From NCBI RefSeq assembly GCF_000219915.2, contig NC_017964.1, positions 2,852,001 to 2,916,000 of the forward strand: DNA of 64,000 nucleotides. Reading direction: 5' to 3'. The position numbers and the translations under genes are program-made. A model generated the notes under the pieces. The model was not told the origin of the DNA. It worked only from the letters and a program-made list of their open reading frames with translations, and did not search any database. This DNA is from Advenella kashmirensis WT001. Lineage in GTDB: Bacteria; Pseudomonadota; Gammaproteobacteria; Burkholderiales; Burkholderiaceae_B. Positions 10,190-20,421 of the stretch are shown here, one piece after another; the first letter of the stretch is position 1; each line of letters starts with the position of its first letter.

Positions 10190-10945
10190 TTAGTTTAAAC
10201 CATTTCGATAATGATAATGTTCTGTAACATATAAACCGCGGCGAATCTCCATGGGTCTGTCCCCATAGGTGTAGGACACGCGATTGACCTGCAGCAGCGG
10301 TGTACCTTGTCCGACTTTGAGCAGCCCGGCAGTTTCTTCATCACAGGCCACGGCCTTGAGCTTTTCATCGGCGCGAACCATGTTTACACCGAACTCCGTC
10401 TCGAAAAAACCGTATAGCGGACCGTTCATTGCCTGAAGCTTTTCAATACTCAAGCCCTTGAATGCATCTCCCGGAAGCCAGATCTCATCGAGCACCGTGG
10501 GAACCGCACCAAAGGACATGATTCGCCGGATATAGATCACAGAATCGCTGCCACGCAGCAAAAGCACACGGGCCACATCCTGCGTCGCACGCTGGCGAGT
10601 GCACTGTAGATAGACACTTTGGGCACGCGCCGCATTTTCTTCGCTATCGGATTTTAACCTTAAAAAACGATAACGAACCTGCGCCTCATGGTGCGTAGCA
10701 ACAAATGTTCCCTTGCCCTGGCGACGAATCAGCAGATTCTCGGCCGCCAGCTCGTCTATCGCCTTGCGCACGGTGCCCTGGCTGACCTGAAAGCGCGCTG
10801 CAAGTTCAAGTTCGCTGGGGATACTTTCACCCGGCTTCCATTCGCCTTCGTGCAGACTATGGACCAGCAGGTCTTTGATCTGTTTGTACAAAGGGCTGAA
10901 TGCCGCAGCAGACGATTTCAACGAAGGGGTTGGGATTTCAGACAT
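10190..10945 (-). CDS. GntR family regulator with UTRA domain (candidate TCA-cycle regulator)
   Basis: A 251-aa transcription factor of the HutC subgroup. The N-terminal winged helix-turn-helix (about residues 18-85: PLYKQIKDLLVHSL, IPSELELAARFQVSQGTVRK, LIRRQGKGTFVATH) is followed by a UTRA ligand-binding domain (about 95-245, including YIRRIMSFGAVPTVLDEIWL). It lies upstream of sdhCDAB on the same strand and is divergent from mdh. The shared intergenic region contains a palindrome repeated at acnB. This makes it a good candidate for a regulator of TCA genes that senses a small acid or related ligand. The ligand is unknown and the control role is inference. Confidence 0.85.
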   Translation of the reverse strand: MSEIPTPSLKSSAAAFSPLYKQIKDLLVHSLHEGEWKPGESIPSELELAARFQVSQGTVRKAIDELAAENLLIRRQGKGTFVATHHEAQVRYRFLRLKSDSEENAARAQSVYLQCTRQRATQDVARVLLLRGSDSVIYIRRIMSFGAVPTVLDEIWLPGDAFKGLSIEKLQAMNGPLYGFFETEFGVNMVRADEKLKAVACDEETAGLLKVGQGTPLLQVNRVSYTYGDRPMEIRRGLYVTEHYHYRNGLN

Positions 10946-11003
10946 GTTCTATGAACAAATTAAAACCTGCTTATTATCTCATATTGCAAGCAGAATTGTC
11001 TAT

Positions 11004-11030
11004 TCTTATATAAGATATAAGTTATAAGAC
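11004..11030. promoter_or_regulatory. Palindromic operator in the gntR-mdh intergenic region
   Basis: TCTTATATAAGA (11004-11015) is a perfect 12-bp palindrome, followed by a further half-like element GTTATAAGAC (11021-11030). Directly downstream, TTGACG (11034-11039) and TAAGCT (11057-11062), 17 bases apart, could form a weak mdh promoter. The same 12-bp core occurs upstream of acnB at 17683-17694. Binding by the adjacent GntR protein is inferred. Confidence 0.6.
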
Positions 11031-11122
11031 AATTTGACGATACCGCAGATTTCTACTAAGCTTTAGCGTTAAAATCACTTCAAATATATTCATTTTTTTC
11101 CCCTTATTTATTGGAGATCCCT

Positions 11123-12111
11123 ATGTCCAAACCCGCCGTACGTGTCGCCGTCACGGGCGCCGCCGGTCAGATCGGCTACGCTCTGCTTTTCCGCATTGCA
11201 TCAGGCGAAATGCTTGGTAAAGACCAGCCCGTTATTCTGCAACTGCTGGAAATTCCCGACGAAAAAGCGCAAAAGGCCCTCAAAGGGGTCATCATGGAAC
11301 TGGATGACTGCGCCTTCCCATTGCTGCAGGAAATTACTGCTCACAGCGACCCCAAGACCGCATTCAAAGATGCTGATATCGCTCTGCTGGTTGGCGCACG
11401 TCCGCGCGGCCCCGGCATGGAGCGCAAAGATCTGCTCAAGGTCAACGCACAAATTTTCACAGCCCAAGGCAAGGCCCTCAATGAAGTGGCCAGCCGTAAT
11501 GTGAAAGTGCTGGTTGTCGGCAACCTGCCAATACCAACGCCTATATTGCCATGAAATCTGCGCCGGATCTGCCTGCGAAGAACTTTACCGCAATGCTGCG
11601 CCTGGATCACAACCGTGCCCTTACCCAACTGGCGCAAAAATCCGGCAAGGCCGTCAAGGATATTGAAAAACTGGTGGTCTGGGGCAATCACTCTCCCACC
11701 ATGTACCCTGACATCCGCTTTGCCACCGTTGGTGGCGAAGGCCTGGAAAAACTCATCAACGACGATGCGTGGAACAAGGATACGTTCATCCCTACCGTGG
11801 GCAAACGCGGCGCCGCCATCATCGAAGCGCGCGGCCTGTCTTCTGCGGCATCGGCAGCCAATGCAGCCATTGACCACGTTCGTGACTGGGTCCTGGGCAG
11901 CAACGGCAAATGGGTCACCATGGGTGTTCCATCTGACGGCTCTTATGGCATTCCCGAAGGCATTATCTACGGCGTGCCGGTCATTACGGAAAACGGCGAG
12001 TACACGGTTGTCAAAGACCTGGAAATTAACGAATTTTCCCGTGAACGCATGGACTTTACCCTGAACGAGCTGCTCGAAGAACGCGACGGCGTAGCCGATC
12101 TGCTGGGCTGA
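11123..12111 (+). CDS. mdh: Malate dehydrogenase (one frame lesion)
   Basis: NAD-dependent interconversion of malate and oxaloacetate. The N-terminal Rossmann segment is [20 protein letters not shown] near residue 7; substrate-binding [14 protein letters not shown] and catalytic [13 protein letters not shown] are both present. The frame breaks at 11524-11525: GGCAACCTGCC should be GGCAACCCTGCC, giving [19 protein letters not shown]. The repaired length is 329 aa, as expected for this beta-proteobacterial type. Start ATG 11123 has GGAG at 11113-11116. It is transcribed away from gntR with a palindromic operator between them, and ends at a strong terminator. Confidence 0.95.
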
Positions 12112-12124
12112 TCCATTGATATAC

Positions 12125-12154
12125 AAATAGCCACGATGTCGTGGCTATTTTTTT
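12125..12154 (+). terminator. Rho-independent terminator of mdh
   Basis: Perfect 12-bp arms AAATAGCCACGA (12125-12136) and TCGTGGCTATTT (12139-12150) with a 2-base centre, continuing into a T run. Located 14 bases after the mdh stop. Confidence 0.93.
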
Positions 12155-12277
12155 AACTGTACTGCGACCCAAACACGACCACGTCCCGCAACCGGTGACC
12201 ATGATCTTCTGAAAGACAGTGTTCAATCGCACAGGCGCAGATTCTCTTTCTGCATAGCAAATGTATTCGAAGACTGT

Positions 12278-12574
12278 ATGTCGAGCATTGTGTCCGCAGG
12301 TGAGCGCTTTGGCCAGGCCCTCTCCAAAGAAACACTGCTGCAGATGATCGGCGTAGAAGAACCCGGCAGCGCCGGCGTGGGTATGGTACTGTATCCCCTG
12401 TCGGCTTTTCGTGCCATAAGCAGGGCAGCGCAGAACGCCTACACCACCGTCAGCCACGATGGCCATCAGAAAAGCCCTTTCGAGCAGACGCAGACACGCG
12501 ACGAGCTTCACGATCGCATCGGCCAGCACAATTCTGAACAGGAGCTTGACGCCCTGTTCGCCAGCAAAAGATAA
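12278..12574 (+). pseudogene. prpB: Truncated remnant of methylisocitrate lyase (prpB C-terminus)
   Basis: The last ~70 codons read AGVGMVLYPLSAFRAISRAA, NAYTTVSHDGHQKS, QTQTRDELHDRIGQHNSEQE and LDALFASKR. This is the C-terminus of 2-methylisocitrate lyase in its usual place directly before prpC. Upstream (12278-12365) only scattered resemblance remains (ERFGQALSKETLL...VEEP). The catalytic domain with the KRCGH motif and metal ligands is absent; less than a third of the ~295-aa protein is left. Only about 170 bases separate it from the mdh stop, so a large internal deletion fused the prpB end to the mdh downstream region. Unlike the single-base lesions elsewhere, this looks like true gene loss. 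A full prpB would have to lie elsewhere for the methylcitrate cycle to work. Confidence 0.75.
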
Positions 12575-12601
12575 TATTTCACAATAGTCAGGAGATTCAT
12601 C

Positions 12602-13828
12602 ATGTCTACAAAAGCGACCAAGCCAACAAAAGCCAGCAAAACCGCCAACGCGACAGCCTCTGCCGCAACCCCGGCTACCGGAGACAATCCTGCCGGTTTC
12701 AAGCCGAAAAAGTCTGTTGCCCTTTCCGGCGTGGTCGCCGGCAACACGGCCATCTGCACAGTGGGACGCAGCGGCAACGACCTGAATTACCGCGGCTATG
12801 ACATTCTTGACCTGGCAGACTCCAGCGAGTTTGAAGAGATCGCGCATCTGCTCATCCATGGCAAACTGCCCACGCAGGCTGAACTGACCGCCTACAAGCA
12901 GAAGCTCAAACGCTATCGTGGCCTGCCCGCCAACCTGCAAACCGTGCTTGAATCGCTGCCCGCCCATAGTCATCCGATGGATGTCATGCGCACCGCCGTT
13001 TCAGTCCTGGGCTGCACCCTGCCCGAAAAGGACGATCACAACATAGCCGACGCCCGCGACATCGCCGACAGGCTGATGGCCAGCCTGGGCTCTGCCCTGC
13101 TCTACTGGTATCACTTCAGCCATAACGGCCGCATCATTGATGTGCAAACGGACGACGACAGCATTGGCGGACATTTCCTGCACCTGCTGCATGGCGAGAA
13201 ACCATCAAAAGAATGGGTTCGCGCCATGCACACATCGCTCATTCTGTACGCTGAACATGAATTCAACGCCTCTACATTTACCGGTCGCGTTGTTGCCGGC
13301 ACGGGTTCGGATATGTTCTCGGCCATTACCGGCGCCATTGGCGCGCTGCGTGGACCAAAACACGGCGGCGCCAACGAAGTGGCGTTTGAAGTGCAGAAAC
13401 GCTATGACACGCCTGACGAGGCCGAAGCCGATATTCGCAAGCGTGTAGAAAACAAGGAAGTGATTATCGGATTCGGTCACCCGGTGTACACCATATCCGA
13501 CCCGCGCAATGTGGTGATCAAGCGGGTGGCAAAAAAACTCTCCCAGGATGCAGGCACCACCAAGATGTTCGACATTGCCGAAAGACTGGAAACAGTGATG
13601 ATGGACATCAAAAAGATGTTTCCGAACCTGGACTGGTTCTCTGCGGTGTCCTACCACATGATGGGCATTCCTACATCGATGTTTACCCCGCTGTTTGTCA
13701 TTGCGCGTACAGCAGGCTGGTCAGCTCACATTATTGAACAGCGCATCGACAACAAGATCATCCGGCCGACCGCCAATTACACCGGTCCGGACGATCGGAA
13801 GTTCGTACCGCTGTCCAAACGCAAATAA
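12602..13828 (+). CDS. prpC: 2-Methylcitrate synthase
   Basis: Condenses propionyl-CoA with oxaloacetate in the methylcitrate cycle. 408 aa, intact. Citrate-synthase fold landmarks: [85 protein letters not shown] and [20 protein letters not shown], which matches the methylcitrate group better than GltA. The first ~30 residues are an Ala/Lys/Thr-rich extension absent from most PrpC proteins; ATG 12602 with AGGAG at 12590-12594 still supports this start. It follows the prpB remnant by 27 bases and precedes prpD. Confidence 0.95.
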   Translation: MSTKATKPTKASKTANATASAATPATGDNPAGFKPKKSVALSGVVAGNTAICTVGRSGNDLNYRGYDILDLADSSEFEEIAHLLIHGKLPTQAELTAYKQKLKRYRGLPANLQTVLESLPAHSHPMDVMRTAVSVLGCTLPEKDDHNIADARDIADRLMASLGSALLYWYHFSHNGRIIDVQTDDDSIGGHFLHLLHGEKPSKEWVRAMHTSLILYAEHEFNASTFTGRVVAGTGSDMFSAITGAIGALRGPKHGGANEVAFEVQKRYDTPDEAEADIRKRVENKEVIIGFGHPVYTISDPRNVVIKRVAKKLSQDAGTTKMFDIAERLETVMMDIKKMFPNLDWFSAVSYHMMGIPTSMFTPLFVIARTAGWSAHIIEQRIDNKIIRPTANYTGPDDRKFVPLSKRK

Positions 13829-13867
13829 TCACGACCGTATTATTTATATTGTGTGACGGGGAACTAC

Positions 13868-15319
13868 ATGTCCAGTCCTATTTTGAATGTCCGTCCTGAA
13901 CCCGATCAGGTACTTGTCGATATTGTCGACTACGTGCTCAACTACAAGATTACCAGCGATGATGCGTATGAAACGGCGCGCAACTGCCTGATCGATACAT
14001 TGGGCTGCGGGCTGGAAGCGCTGGAATACCCGGCATGCCGCAAGCTGCTGGGTCCCATCGTGCCGGGCACTACGGTGCCCAATGGCGCCAAGGTGCCCGG
14101 CACCCAATTTGCGCTGGATCCGGTACAGGCGGCGTTCAATATCGGCGCCATGATTCGCTGGCTTGACTTTAATGACACCTGGCTTGCTGCAGAATGGGGC
14201 CATCCATCGGACAACCTGGGTGGCATTCTGGCCACGGCCGACTGGCTCTCGCGCAACGCAGTAGCCGCCGGCAAGGCGCCGCTGACCATGCGCGACGTGC
14301 TTACAGGCATGATCAAGGCGCATGAAATCCAGGGGTGCATAGCCCTTGAAAATTCGTTCAACAAAGTAGGCCTGGACCATGTCGTTCTGGTCAAAGTGGC
14401 CTCTACCGCGGTGGTCGCGCACATGCTCGGCCTGACGCGCGAGGAAATCATCAACGCCGTATCGCTGGCGTGGGTGGATGGTCAAAGCCTTCGCACCTAT
14501 CGTCACGCCCCCAATGCAGGCAGTCGTAAATCCTGGGCTGCCGGCGACGCTACCAGTCGCGCCGTGCGCCTGGCATTGATCGCCAAAACAGGCGAAATGG
14601 GTTACCCATCGGTCCTGACGGCCAAAACCTGGGGCTTTTATGATGTGCTGTTCAACGGGCAGCCGTTCAAGTTCCAGCGCCCCTATGGCAGCTACGTCAT
14701 GGAAAACGTGCTGTTCAAGATCTCGTTCCCGGCTGAGTTTCATGCGCAGACAGCAGTTGAATGCGCCATGCAGATTCATGATCAGCTCAAGACCGCCGGC
14801 AAGACTGCAGACGATATCAGGAAAATTACGATCCGCACCCACGAAGCGTGTATCCGCATCATCGACAAAAAAGGTCCGCTCAATAACCCGGCTGATCGCG
14901 ATCACTGCATTCAATACATGGTCGCCGTGCCCCTGCTGTTTGGCCGCCTCACTGCCGGAGACTACGAGGACGAAATCGCTGCTGACCCACGTATCGACGC
15001 ATTGCGCGAAAAAATCGAATGCGTCGAGGACCCTGCCTTCACGCGCGATTATCATGATCCCGAGCAGCGTTCCATCGCCAATGCCCTGACGGTTGAATTT
15101 ACCGATGGCAGCAAGCTGGATGAGGTCGTCTGCGAATACCCGATAGGTCACAAACGTCGCCGTAAAGAAGGCATCCCGCTGCTGGAGGCCAAATTCCGCA
15201 TCAACCTGGCACGGGCGTTTCCAGACAAGCAACAGGAGAACATCCTGGCGGCCTCGCTGGATCAGAAAACGCTTGAAGCCATGCCTGTCCACGAGTACGT
15301 GGACATGTATGTCATTTAA
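13868..15319 (+). CDS. prpD: 2-Methylcitrate dehydratase
   Basis: Dehydrates 2-methylcitrate to 2-methyl-cis-aconitate, the second step of propionate oxidation. 483 aa, the same length as enterobacterial PrpD, and intact. Family segments include [62 protein letters not shown]-free central [18 protein letters not shown] and [20 protein letters not shown] 13868 is preferred over an in-frame GTG at 13853 because GGGGA sits about seven bases upstream. It follows prpC by 39 bases, forming prpC-prpD. Confidence 0.95.
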   Translation: MSSPILNVRPEPDQVLVDIVDYVLNYKITSDDAYETARNCLIDTLGCGLEALEYPACRKLLGPIVPGTTVPNGAKVPGTQFALDPVQAAFNIGAMIRWLDFNDTWLAAEWGHPSDNLGGILATADWLSRNAVAAGKAPLTMRDVLTGMIKAHEIQGCIALENSFNKVGLDHVVLVKVASTAVVAHMLGLTREEIINAVSLAWVDGQSLRTYRHAPNAGSRKSWAAGDATSRAVRLALIAKTGEMGYPSVLTAKTWGFYDVLFNGQPFKFQRPYGSYVMENVLFKISFPAEFHAQTAVECAMQIHDQLKTAGKTADDIRKITIRTHEACIRIIDKKGPLNNPADRDHCIQYMVAVPLLFGRLTAGDYEDEIAADPRIDALREKIECVEDPAFTRDYHDPEQRSIANALTVEFTDGSKLDEVVCEYPIGHKRRRKEGIPLLEAKFRINLARAFPDKQQENILAASLDQKTLEAMPVHEYVDMYVI

Positions 15320-15357
15320 ATGGGCTGACGCATCGGAGCATTGAACTGCGACACGGA

Positions 15358-15376
15358 GAGCGCCCATAAAGCGCTC
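15358..15376 (+). other. Hairpin in the ~300-base gap after prpD
   Basis: Arms GAGCGC (15358-15363) and GCGCTC (15371-15376) with a 7-base loop lie about 40 bases after the prpD stop, without a T tract. They could stabilise the 3' end or act in a factor-dependent terminator. The rest of 15320-15621 shows no gene I can support. Confidence 0.4.
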
Positions 15377-15621
15377 CCGGAGCTTGCCGACCCTGCGGCG
15401 CCCGACAAGCGCAGGGCTCGCTCATGGGTATTGTTCGACATGCCTCTTTTGCTGCTGTGGCTGTTACCCGGCACCATCCCCAGGCAACCCGCTGTCATTC
15501 GGCAAACGCGCTGCACCGGCGGGAAATATCACCACCGGGCCATCTCCCTACCCTCTTTACCAGAAAATTCGCTTACTATTAAAGGATTCGCCATTCACTT
15601 TTGCCATACCATTTGCCTGCC

Positions 15622-16019
15622 ATGTTTCATCCTTATATCGCGACGGCGCTGCCGTTTATCCTGAGACCTGCCTGGTCGCCTGTCTTGTTATTGCCGTTGC
15701 CTCCATTTTGTATCTGGCCTTTGTCTCGCTCAAGGAGACCAACGCCCTGCTTAAACACCCTTATCTGACACAGCAACCGTTTAACCGCTACCCACTGGGG
15801 ATCCGCGGGGCGATTTTGCTGGATTATTTTCTGCGTCTGTTTCTGCCCAACAGCACCGTGTGGCTCGCCGGCCATGCCAATATCCTGCTGGCGCATGTCA
15901 ACCCCAAAACGGTTCCGCTGCGCATTCGCTGGCCACTGCTTGGCCTGTGGGGCGCATGCCTGTTGGGTATTGTTCTGATGATTATCTTCTGGGGCCTGAT
16001 GCTGACGGCCAAACAATAA
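15622..16019 (+). CDS. Hypothetical membrane protein (probable frame lesion)
   Basis: Not recognised as a named family. From ATG 15622 the product starts MFHPYIATALPF. After restoring one T at 15655-15657 it continues YPETCLVACLVIAVASILYL, SLKETNALLKHPYLTQQP, then PLGIRGAILLDYFLRLFLPN and a final hydrophobic helix GACLLGIVLMIIFWGLML. The repaired length is about 132 aa with two clear membrane helices and a middle amphipathic part. Without the repair, the long frame extends upstream into sequence with no coding look. It lies between prpD and a small GNAT gene; function unknown. Confidence 0.6.
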
Positions 16020-16078
16020 TACCCGTTACTGCGGCGCAGCGCCCTGCGCTTGCGACCGCTCATAAAAAAGGATTGCCG

Positions 16079-16354
16079 ATGACCTTGCACATTACCCACA
16101 GGCCCGACGCGGGCCGCATCGAAACTACCGTTGAGAACAGCCTTTGCTACATTGACTATCGGCTGCAGGCGCCGGTCATGCATATATTGCACACCATTGT
16201 GCCCGATGCTGTCGGCGGGCGAGGCATTGCTGGCCAGCTGACCGAGTTCGCCCTGGATCTGGCGCGCGATAATGGCTGGAAAATCAATCCGGTCTGTAGC
16301 TACACGGCAGCCTATTTCCAACGCCATCCGGAACTGCAGCCGCTTCGCGCCTGA
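16079..16354 (+). CDS. Small GNAT-fold N-acetyltransferase (YjdJ type)
   Basis: A 91-aa protein of the short GCN5-related group. The segment YIDYRLQAPVMHILHTIVPD is followed by the acetyl-CoA loop VGGRGIAGQLTEFALDLARD and the terminal PVCSYTAAYFQRHPEL motif characteristic of YjdJ-like proteins. Substrate unknown. ATG 16079 has AAGGA about eight bases upstream and fits the family length; a longer upstream frame overlaps the preceding gene and is rejected. Confidence 0.85.
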   Translation: MTLHITHRPDAGRIETTVENSLCYIDYRLQAPVMHILHTIVPDAVGGRGIAGQLTEFALDLARDNGWKINPVCSYTAAYFQRHPELQPLRA

Positions 16355-16440
16355 AGCAACGTGCTGCAAATGGTCGCTGTAAATACCAATCCAGCCTCAT
16401 CGGCGCTGTAGCACAGTGCCGCTACGCAACATATACCAAA

Positions 16441-16524
16441 AAGGCCTTGTGCCATACGCAAAGCGTTCAAACACAAAGCCTTTGATCTTCTGCTTTCTCA
16501 CGACCGCAAATATAATTGCGGTCG
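16441..16524. terminator. Two hairpins between convergent GNAT and minus-strand hypothetical gene
   Basis: The first has arms AAGGCCTTGTG (16441-16451) and CACAAAGCCTT (16472-16482) with one mismatch. The second has perfect 9-bp arms CGACCGCAA (16501-16509) and TTGCGGTCG (16516-16524) with a 6-base loop, followed on the plus side by TTCTGTTTCTATTT. Probably transcript ends for the two convergent genes; T tracts are weak. Confidence 0.5.
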
Positions 16525-16566
16525 TTCTGTTTCTATTTAACGCCCAACCGTGGCCAGCCAGTTCGT

Positions 16567-17541
16567 TCAGTTGGTGACCTTCAGGTTCAGCTGCTGCACC
16601 GCCTTGATAATACCCTGCGGGTTGCCCATCTGCGTTTGCATGACAAATGTCATAAGCTGCAGGGGCGGATTGGGGCTGGCCTGCACATTCAGGCTCTTGG
16701 CCTCGTTCTTCATGAAACGGCTGACCGCAGTGCAAACACCTTCGGGATCTGCGATCCCCAGCGTCGGCGCTTGCTGACGGCAGTCGCTTTCTGATTTGGC
16801 CAGGCGGGCGTCAAACGCCTCTTTCTGTTGCGCTGTCGGTTTGCCGTCTACCGGCGCCACGCCCTGCTGCACCTTTACTACGCGCGGCATCAGGCCGGCG
16901 TCGTCAAACTTGATATTCAATTGCCGTATGGTGACGGGCGAGAGCGCACTGATCAGCAGCAGCGGATTGGATTTGAGCTCTTCTTCGCGGGTACGAACGG
17001 TATTGACCAGTTCGACGATTTTATCGGCTTTGAGCACCAGGTTGATATTGCCCACCTCTGGCTGATTCAGAGTGACATCGTAGTCGGATGTATCCTGTTT
17101 TTCGTTCAGCGTACCCTTGAGCCGTCCGTCCAGTAAGGGCAGGCTGTCATAGCCCAGTTGACCTGCCTTTTCCATCAACGCCGCGCGAAACGGACTATTG
17201 CCGGTCTCGTCAGCCAGCCCCGAAAAGGCGAAGTCCACTTTTTGGTTGTCGCTGCCGGTCTGCAGTTCATGCACCGTGACGTTTTTGATGGTAAAAAACT
17301 TTGCCGGGTCATCCTTGCGCACCACCTTGACGTCATGCAGGGAACCGTTACCCAGTATGGACGCGTCCAGCGAGCCCCAGGTCACGTTATTCTGGATGTC
17401 GTTTTCGACCAGATAGGCGTTGAGTTTTTTCTCAATCTGGGTTTTGGCGTAGTAATTGGCGCCGAACCAGGCGGCCGCAGCGGCTGCTGCGACCACCGCA
17501 ATAGTACCAACGGCAAGTGTGAACTTCTTTGTTGCGGCCAT
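16567..17541 (-). CDS. Hypothetical envelope protein with N-terminal membrane anchor
   Basis: A 324-aa protein. Residues about 7-28 (LAVGTIAVVAAAAAAAWFGA) form a signal anchor, and the rest is predicted soluble and periplasmic: beta-rich, with repeated segments of the type NVTWGSLDASILGNGSLHDV and FTIKNVTVHELQ. The general look recalls DUF945/YdgA-like or AsmA-like proteins, but I cannot assign it firmly. ATG 17541; the gene is divergent from acnB across a 230-base region with the acnB promoter and the palindrome. No enzymatic motif is visible. Confidence 0.7.
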   Translation of the reverse strand: MAATKKFTLAVGTIAVVAAAAAAAWFGANYYAKTQIEKKLNAYLVENDIQNNVTWGSLDASILGNGSLHDVKVVRKDDPAKFFTIKNVTVHELQTGSDNQKVDFAFSGLADETGNSPFRAALMEKAGQLGYDSLPLLDGRLKGTLNEKQDTSDYDVTLNQPEVGNINLVLKADKIVELVNTVRTREEELKSNPLLLISALSPVTIRQLNIKFDDAGLMPRVVKVQQGVAPVDGKPTAQQKEAFDARLAKSESDCRQQAPTLGIADPEGVCTAVSRFMKNEAKSLNVQASPNPPLQLMTFVMQTQMGNPQGIIKAVQQLNLKVTN

Positions 17542-17680
17542 TTTGTTTCCTTACGATTCGTTGAGCGGCGGCAAACCGCATCTGACTGCTGTCAGCCTGA
17601 CACAGAATTGAAAACCCGCTGTCGGCCGAAGGAGATTGTAACGGGTTTCGCCCTCTGCTGCAGTGTGGCTCTCAGTCTTA

Positions 17681-17696
17681 TGTCTTATATAAGACA
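17681..17696. promoter_or_regulatory. Perfect 16-bp palindromic operator upstream of acnB
   Basis: TGTCTTATATAAGACA is perfectly self-complementary. It ends one base before the -35 element of the acnB promoter. Its core, TCTTATATAAGA, also occurs in the gntR-mdh intergenic region, pointing to one regulator, most likely the GntR protein at 10190-10945. Confidence 0.7.
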
Positions 17697-17697
17697 T

Positions 17698-17726
17698 TTG
17701 CTAATATAGCGCTAAACCCTTATAAT
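17698..17726 (+). promoter_or_regulatory. Sigma-70 promoter of acnB
   Basis: TTGCTA (17698-17703), 17-base spacer, consensus TATAAT (17721-17726). Predicted transcription start near 17733, about 40 bases before the acnB ATG. Confidence 0.75.
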
Positions 17727-17772
17727 GATAGGCGAAAATCATTTCCCTCCTCCTCTATTTCAAGGGTCTTAT

Positions 17773-20356
17773 ATGTTGGAATCCTATCGTCAGCACGCCG
17801 CAGAACGCGATGCGCTGGGCATCCCTCCGCTACCTCTTTCGGCAAAGCAAACGGCAGAACTCATTGAACTGCTCAAGGCGCCGCCCGCCGGGCAAGAGGC
17901 TTTTCTGCTTGATCTGATTACCCACCGCGTACCGGCTGGTGTTGACGATGCCGCCAAAGTCAAGGCGTCTTACCTGGCTGCCGTGGCCTTTGGTACAGAA
18001 AAATGCACCCTTATTTCCGATGAAAAAGCCACTGAACTGCTCGGCACTATGCTGGGCGGCTACAACATCAGCCCCCTGGTTGACCTGCTGGACAACGCAA
18101 AACTGGGTACGCTGGCCGCCGAAGCATTGAAAAAAACCCTGCTGGTATTCGACGCATTTCATGATGTCCAGGAAAAAGCCGAAAAAGGCAACGCCAACGC
18201 CAAGGCCGTATTGCAAAGCTGGGCCGATGCCGAATGGTTCACCAGCCGCCCTGAGGTGCCGGAAAGCCTGACCATTACCGTTTTCAAAGTCACCGGCGAA
18301 ACCAATACCGATGACCTGTCTCCGGCGCCCGACGCCTGGAGCCGTCCGGATATCCCGCTGCACGCCCTGGCCATGCTGAAAAATCCGCGCGAAGGCATTG
18401 AGCCTCAGGAGCCGGGCAAAATCGGTCCTATCAGCCAATTGAACGAACTCAAGGCAAAAGGCAATTTGGTTGCTTACGTCGGAGACGTGGTCGGTACCGG
18501 TTCTTCACGTAAATCGGCCACCAACTCCGTGCTGTGGTTCACCGGCCAGGACATTCCTTTTGTGCCAAACAACGCTTTGGCGGCGTCTGTCTGGGCAGCA
18601 AGATCGCCCCCATTTTCTACAACACGATGGAAGATGCCGGCGCGCTGCCGATCGAACTGGACGTCTCCGACATGAACATGGGCGATGTTGTGGAACTGCG
18701 CCCCTACGAAGGCAAGGCCCTGAAAGACGGCAAGGTGATCGCCGAATTCAAGGTCAAGTCCGAAGTACTGTTTGACGAAGTGCGCGCCGGTGGCCGTATT
18801 CCCCTCATTATTGGTCGTGGCCTGACCGCCAAGGCCCGTGAAGCGCTGGGTCTGCCTGCATCTACCCTGTTTCGCCTGCCGGTTGACCCCGCAGATTCGG
18901 GCAAAGGCTACACTCTGGCCCAGAAAATGGTCGGCCGTGCTGTGGCCTTCCTGAAGGCACCGGTGTTCGCCCTGGCACATACTGTGAGCCGAAAATGACA
19001 TCAGTGGGCAGCCAGGACACGACCGGCCCCATGACCCGTGACGAGCTTAAGGATCTGGCCTGCCTGGGCTTTTCTGCAGATCTGGTCATGCAGTCTTTCT
19101 GCCATACCGCAGCCTATCCGAAACCCGTAGACGTCAAAACCCACCACGAGTTGCCTGACTTTATCAGTGATCGCGGTGGTATTGCGCTGCGTCCCGGCGA
19201 CGGTATCATCCACTCATGGCTCAATCGCATGCTGCTGCCCGATACAGTGGGTACTGGCGGTGATTCGCACACACGCTTCCCGATCGGCATCAGTTTCCCT
19301 GCCGGCTCCGGTCTGGTCGCCTTTGCCGCAGCCACCGGCGTCATGCCCCTGGATATGCCCGAATCAGTGCTGGTCCGATTCAAGGGCAAGATGCAACCCG
19401 GCGTCACCTTGCGTGACCTGGTCAATGCCATTCCCCTGTATGCCATCAAGAATGGCCTGCTAACCGTTGCCAAACAGGGTAAGAAAAACATTTTCTCCGG
19501 CCGCATTCTGGAAATCGAAGGTCTGCCCGATCTTAAAATCGAACAGGCATTCGAACTGTCGGATGCATCGGCAGAACGCTCTGCTGCCGGTTGTACCGTG
19601 CGTCTGAATAAAGAACCCATTATCGAATATCTGAACAGCAATATCACATTGCTCAAATGGATGATCGCCAATGGCTACGAAGACGAGCGCTCTCTGGGCC
19701 GTCGCATTAAAGCCATGGAAGCGTGGCTTGCCAATCCGCAATTGCTCGAACCTGATGCCAACGCCGAATATGCTGCGGTCATCGAGATCGACCTGGCCGA
19801 TGTGCACGAGCCTATTGTTGCCTGCCCGAACGACCCGGACGACGTCAAAACCCTGTCGGATGTGGCCGGTGCGAAAATTGACGAAGTGTTTATCGGCAGC
19901 TGCATGACCAACATCGGACACTTCCGCGCCGCTTCCAAGCTGCTTGAAGGCAAACGCGATATTCCGGTGAAACTGTGGGTTGCTCCACCGACCAAAATGG
20001 ACCAGAAGCAACTGACCGAAGAAGGCCACTATGGCGTACTTGGGGTCGCTGGCGCCCGCATGGAAATGCCGGGTTGCTCGCTGTGCATGGGTAACCAGGC
20101 ACAGGTGCGCGAAGGCGCAACCGTCATGTCTACCAGTACCCGTAACTTCCCTAACCGCCTGGGCAAGAACACTTTCGTGTACCTGGGTTCTGCCGAACTG
20201 GCCGCCATCTGCTCGCGTCTGGGCAAAATTCCGACGCGCGAAGAATACATGGCCGACATGGGCATTATCGACAAGAACAGCGAAAGCATTTACCGCTATA
20301 TGAACTTCGACCAAATCGAAGACTTCAAGGAAATTGCCGATTCTGTTGGCATCTGA
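17773..20356 (+). CDS. acnB: Aconitate hydratase B (two frame lesions)
   Basis: Bifunctional aconitase / 2-methylisocitrate dehydratase that isomerises citrate via cis-aconitate with a [4Fe-4S] cluster. N-terminal [20 protein letters not shown], then the swivel-like part with [20 protein letters not shown] and [20 protein letters not shown]. Cluster-binding segments lie late: [12 protein letters not shown] and [14 protein letters not shown]. Frame lesions: AACAACGC at 18571-18572 (one A missing, restoring [18 protein letters not shown]) and CGTGCTGTGG at 18940 (one C missing, restoring RACG...[12 protein letters not shown]). The repaired length is 861 aa, the normal size. ATG 17773 is 40-50 bases downstream of a strong promoter and palindromic operator. 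The TCTTATAT word recurs just before the start codon. Confidence 0.95.
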
Positions 20357-20421
20357 TCATTCGGTCATCGCTCTGCCTTCGGGGTTGAGCGGCATAAAGC
20401 CGGCACGCTTGCGTGTCAATC

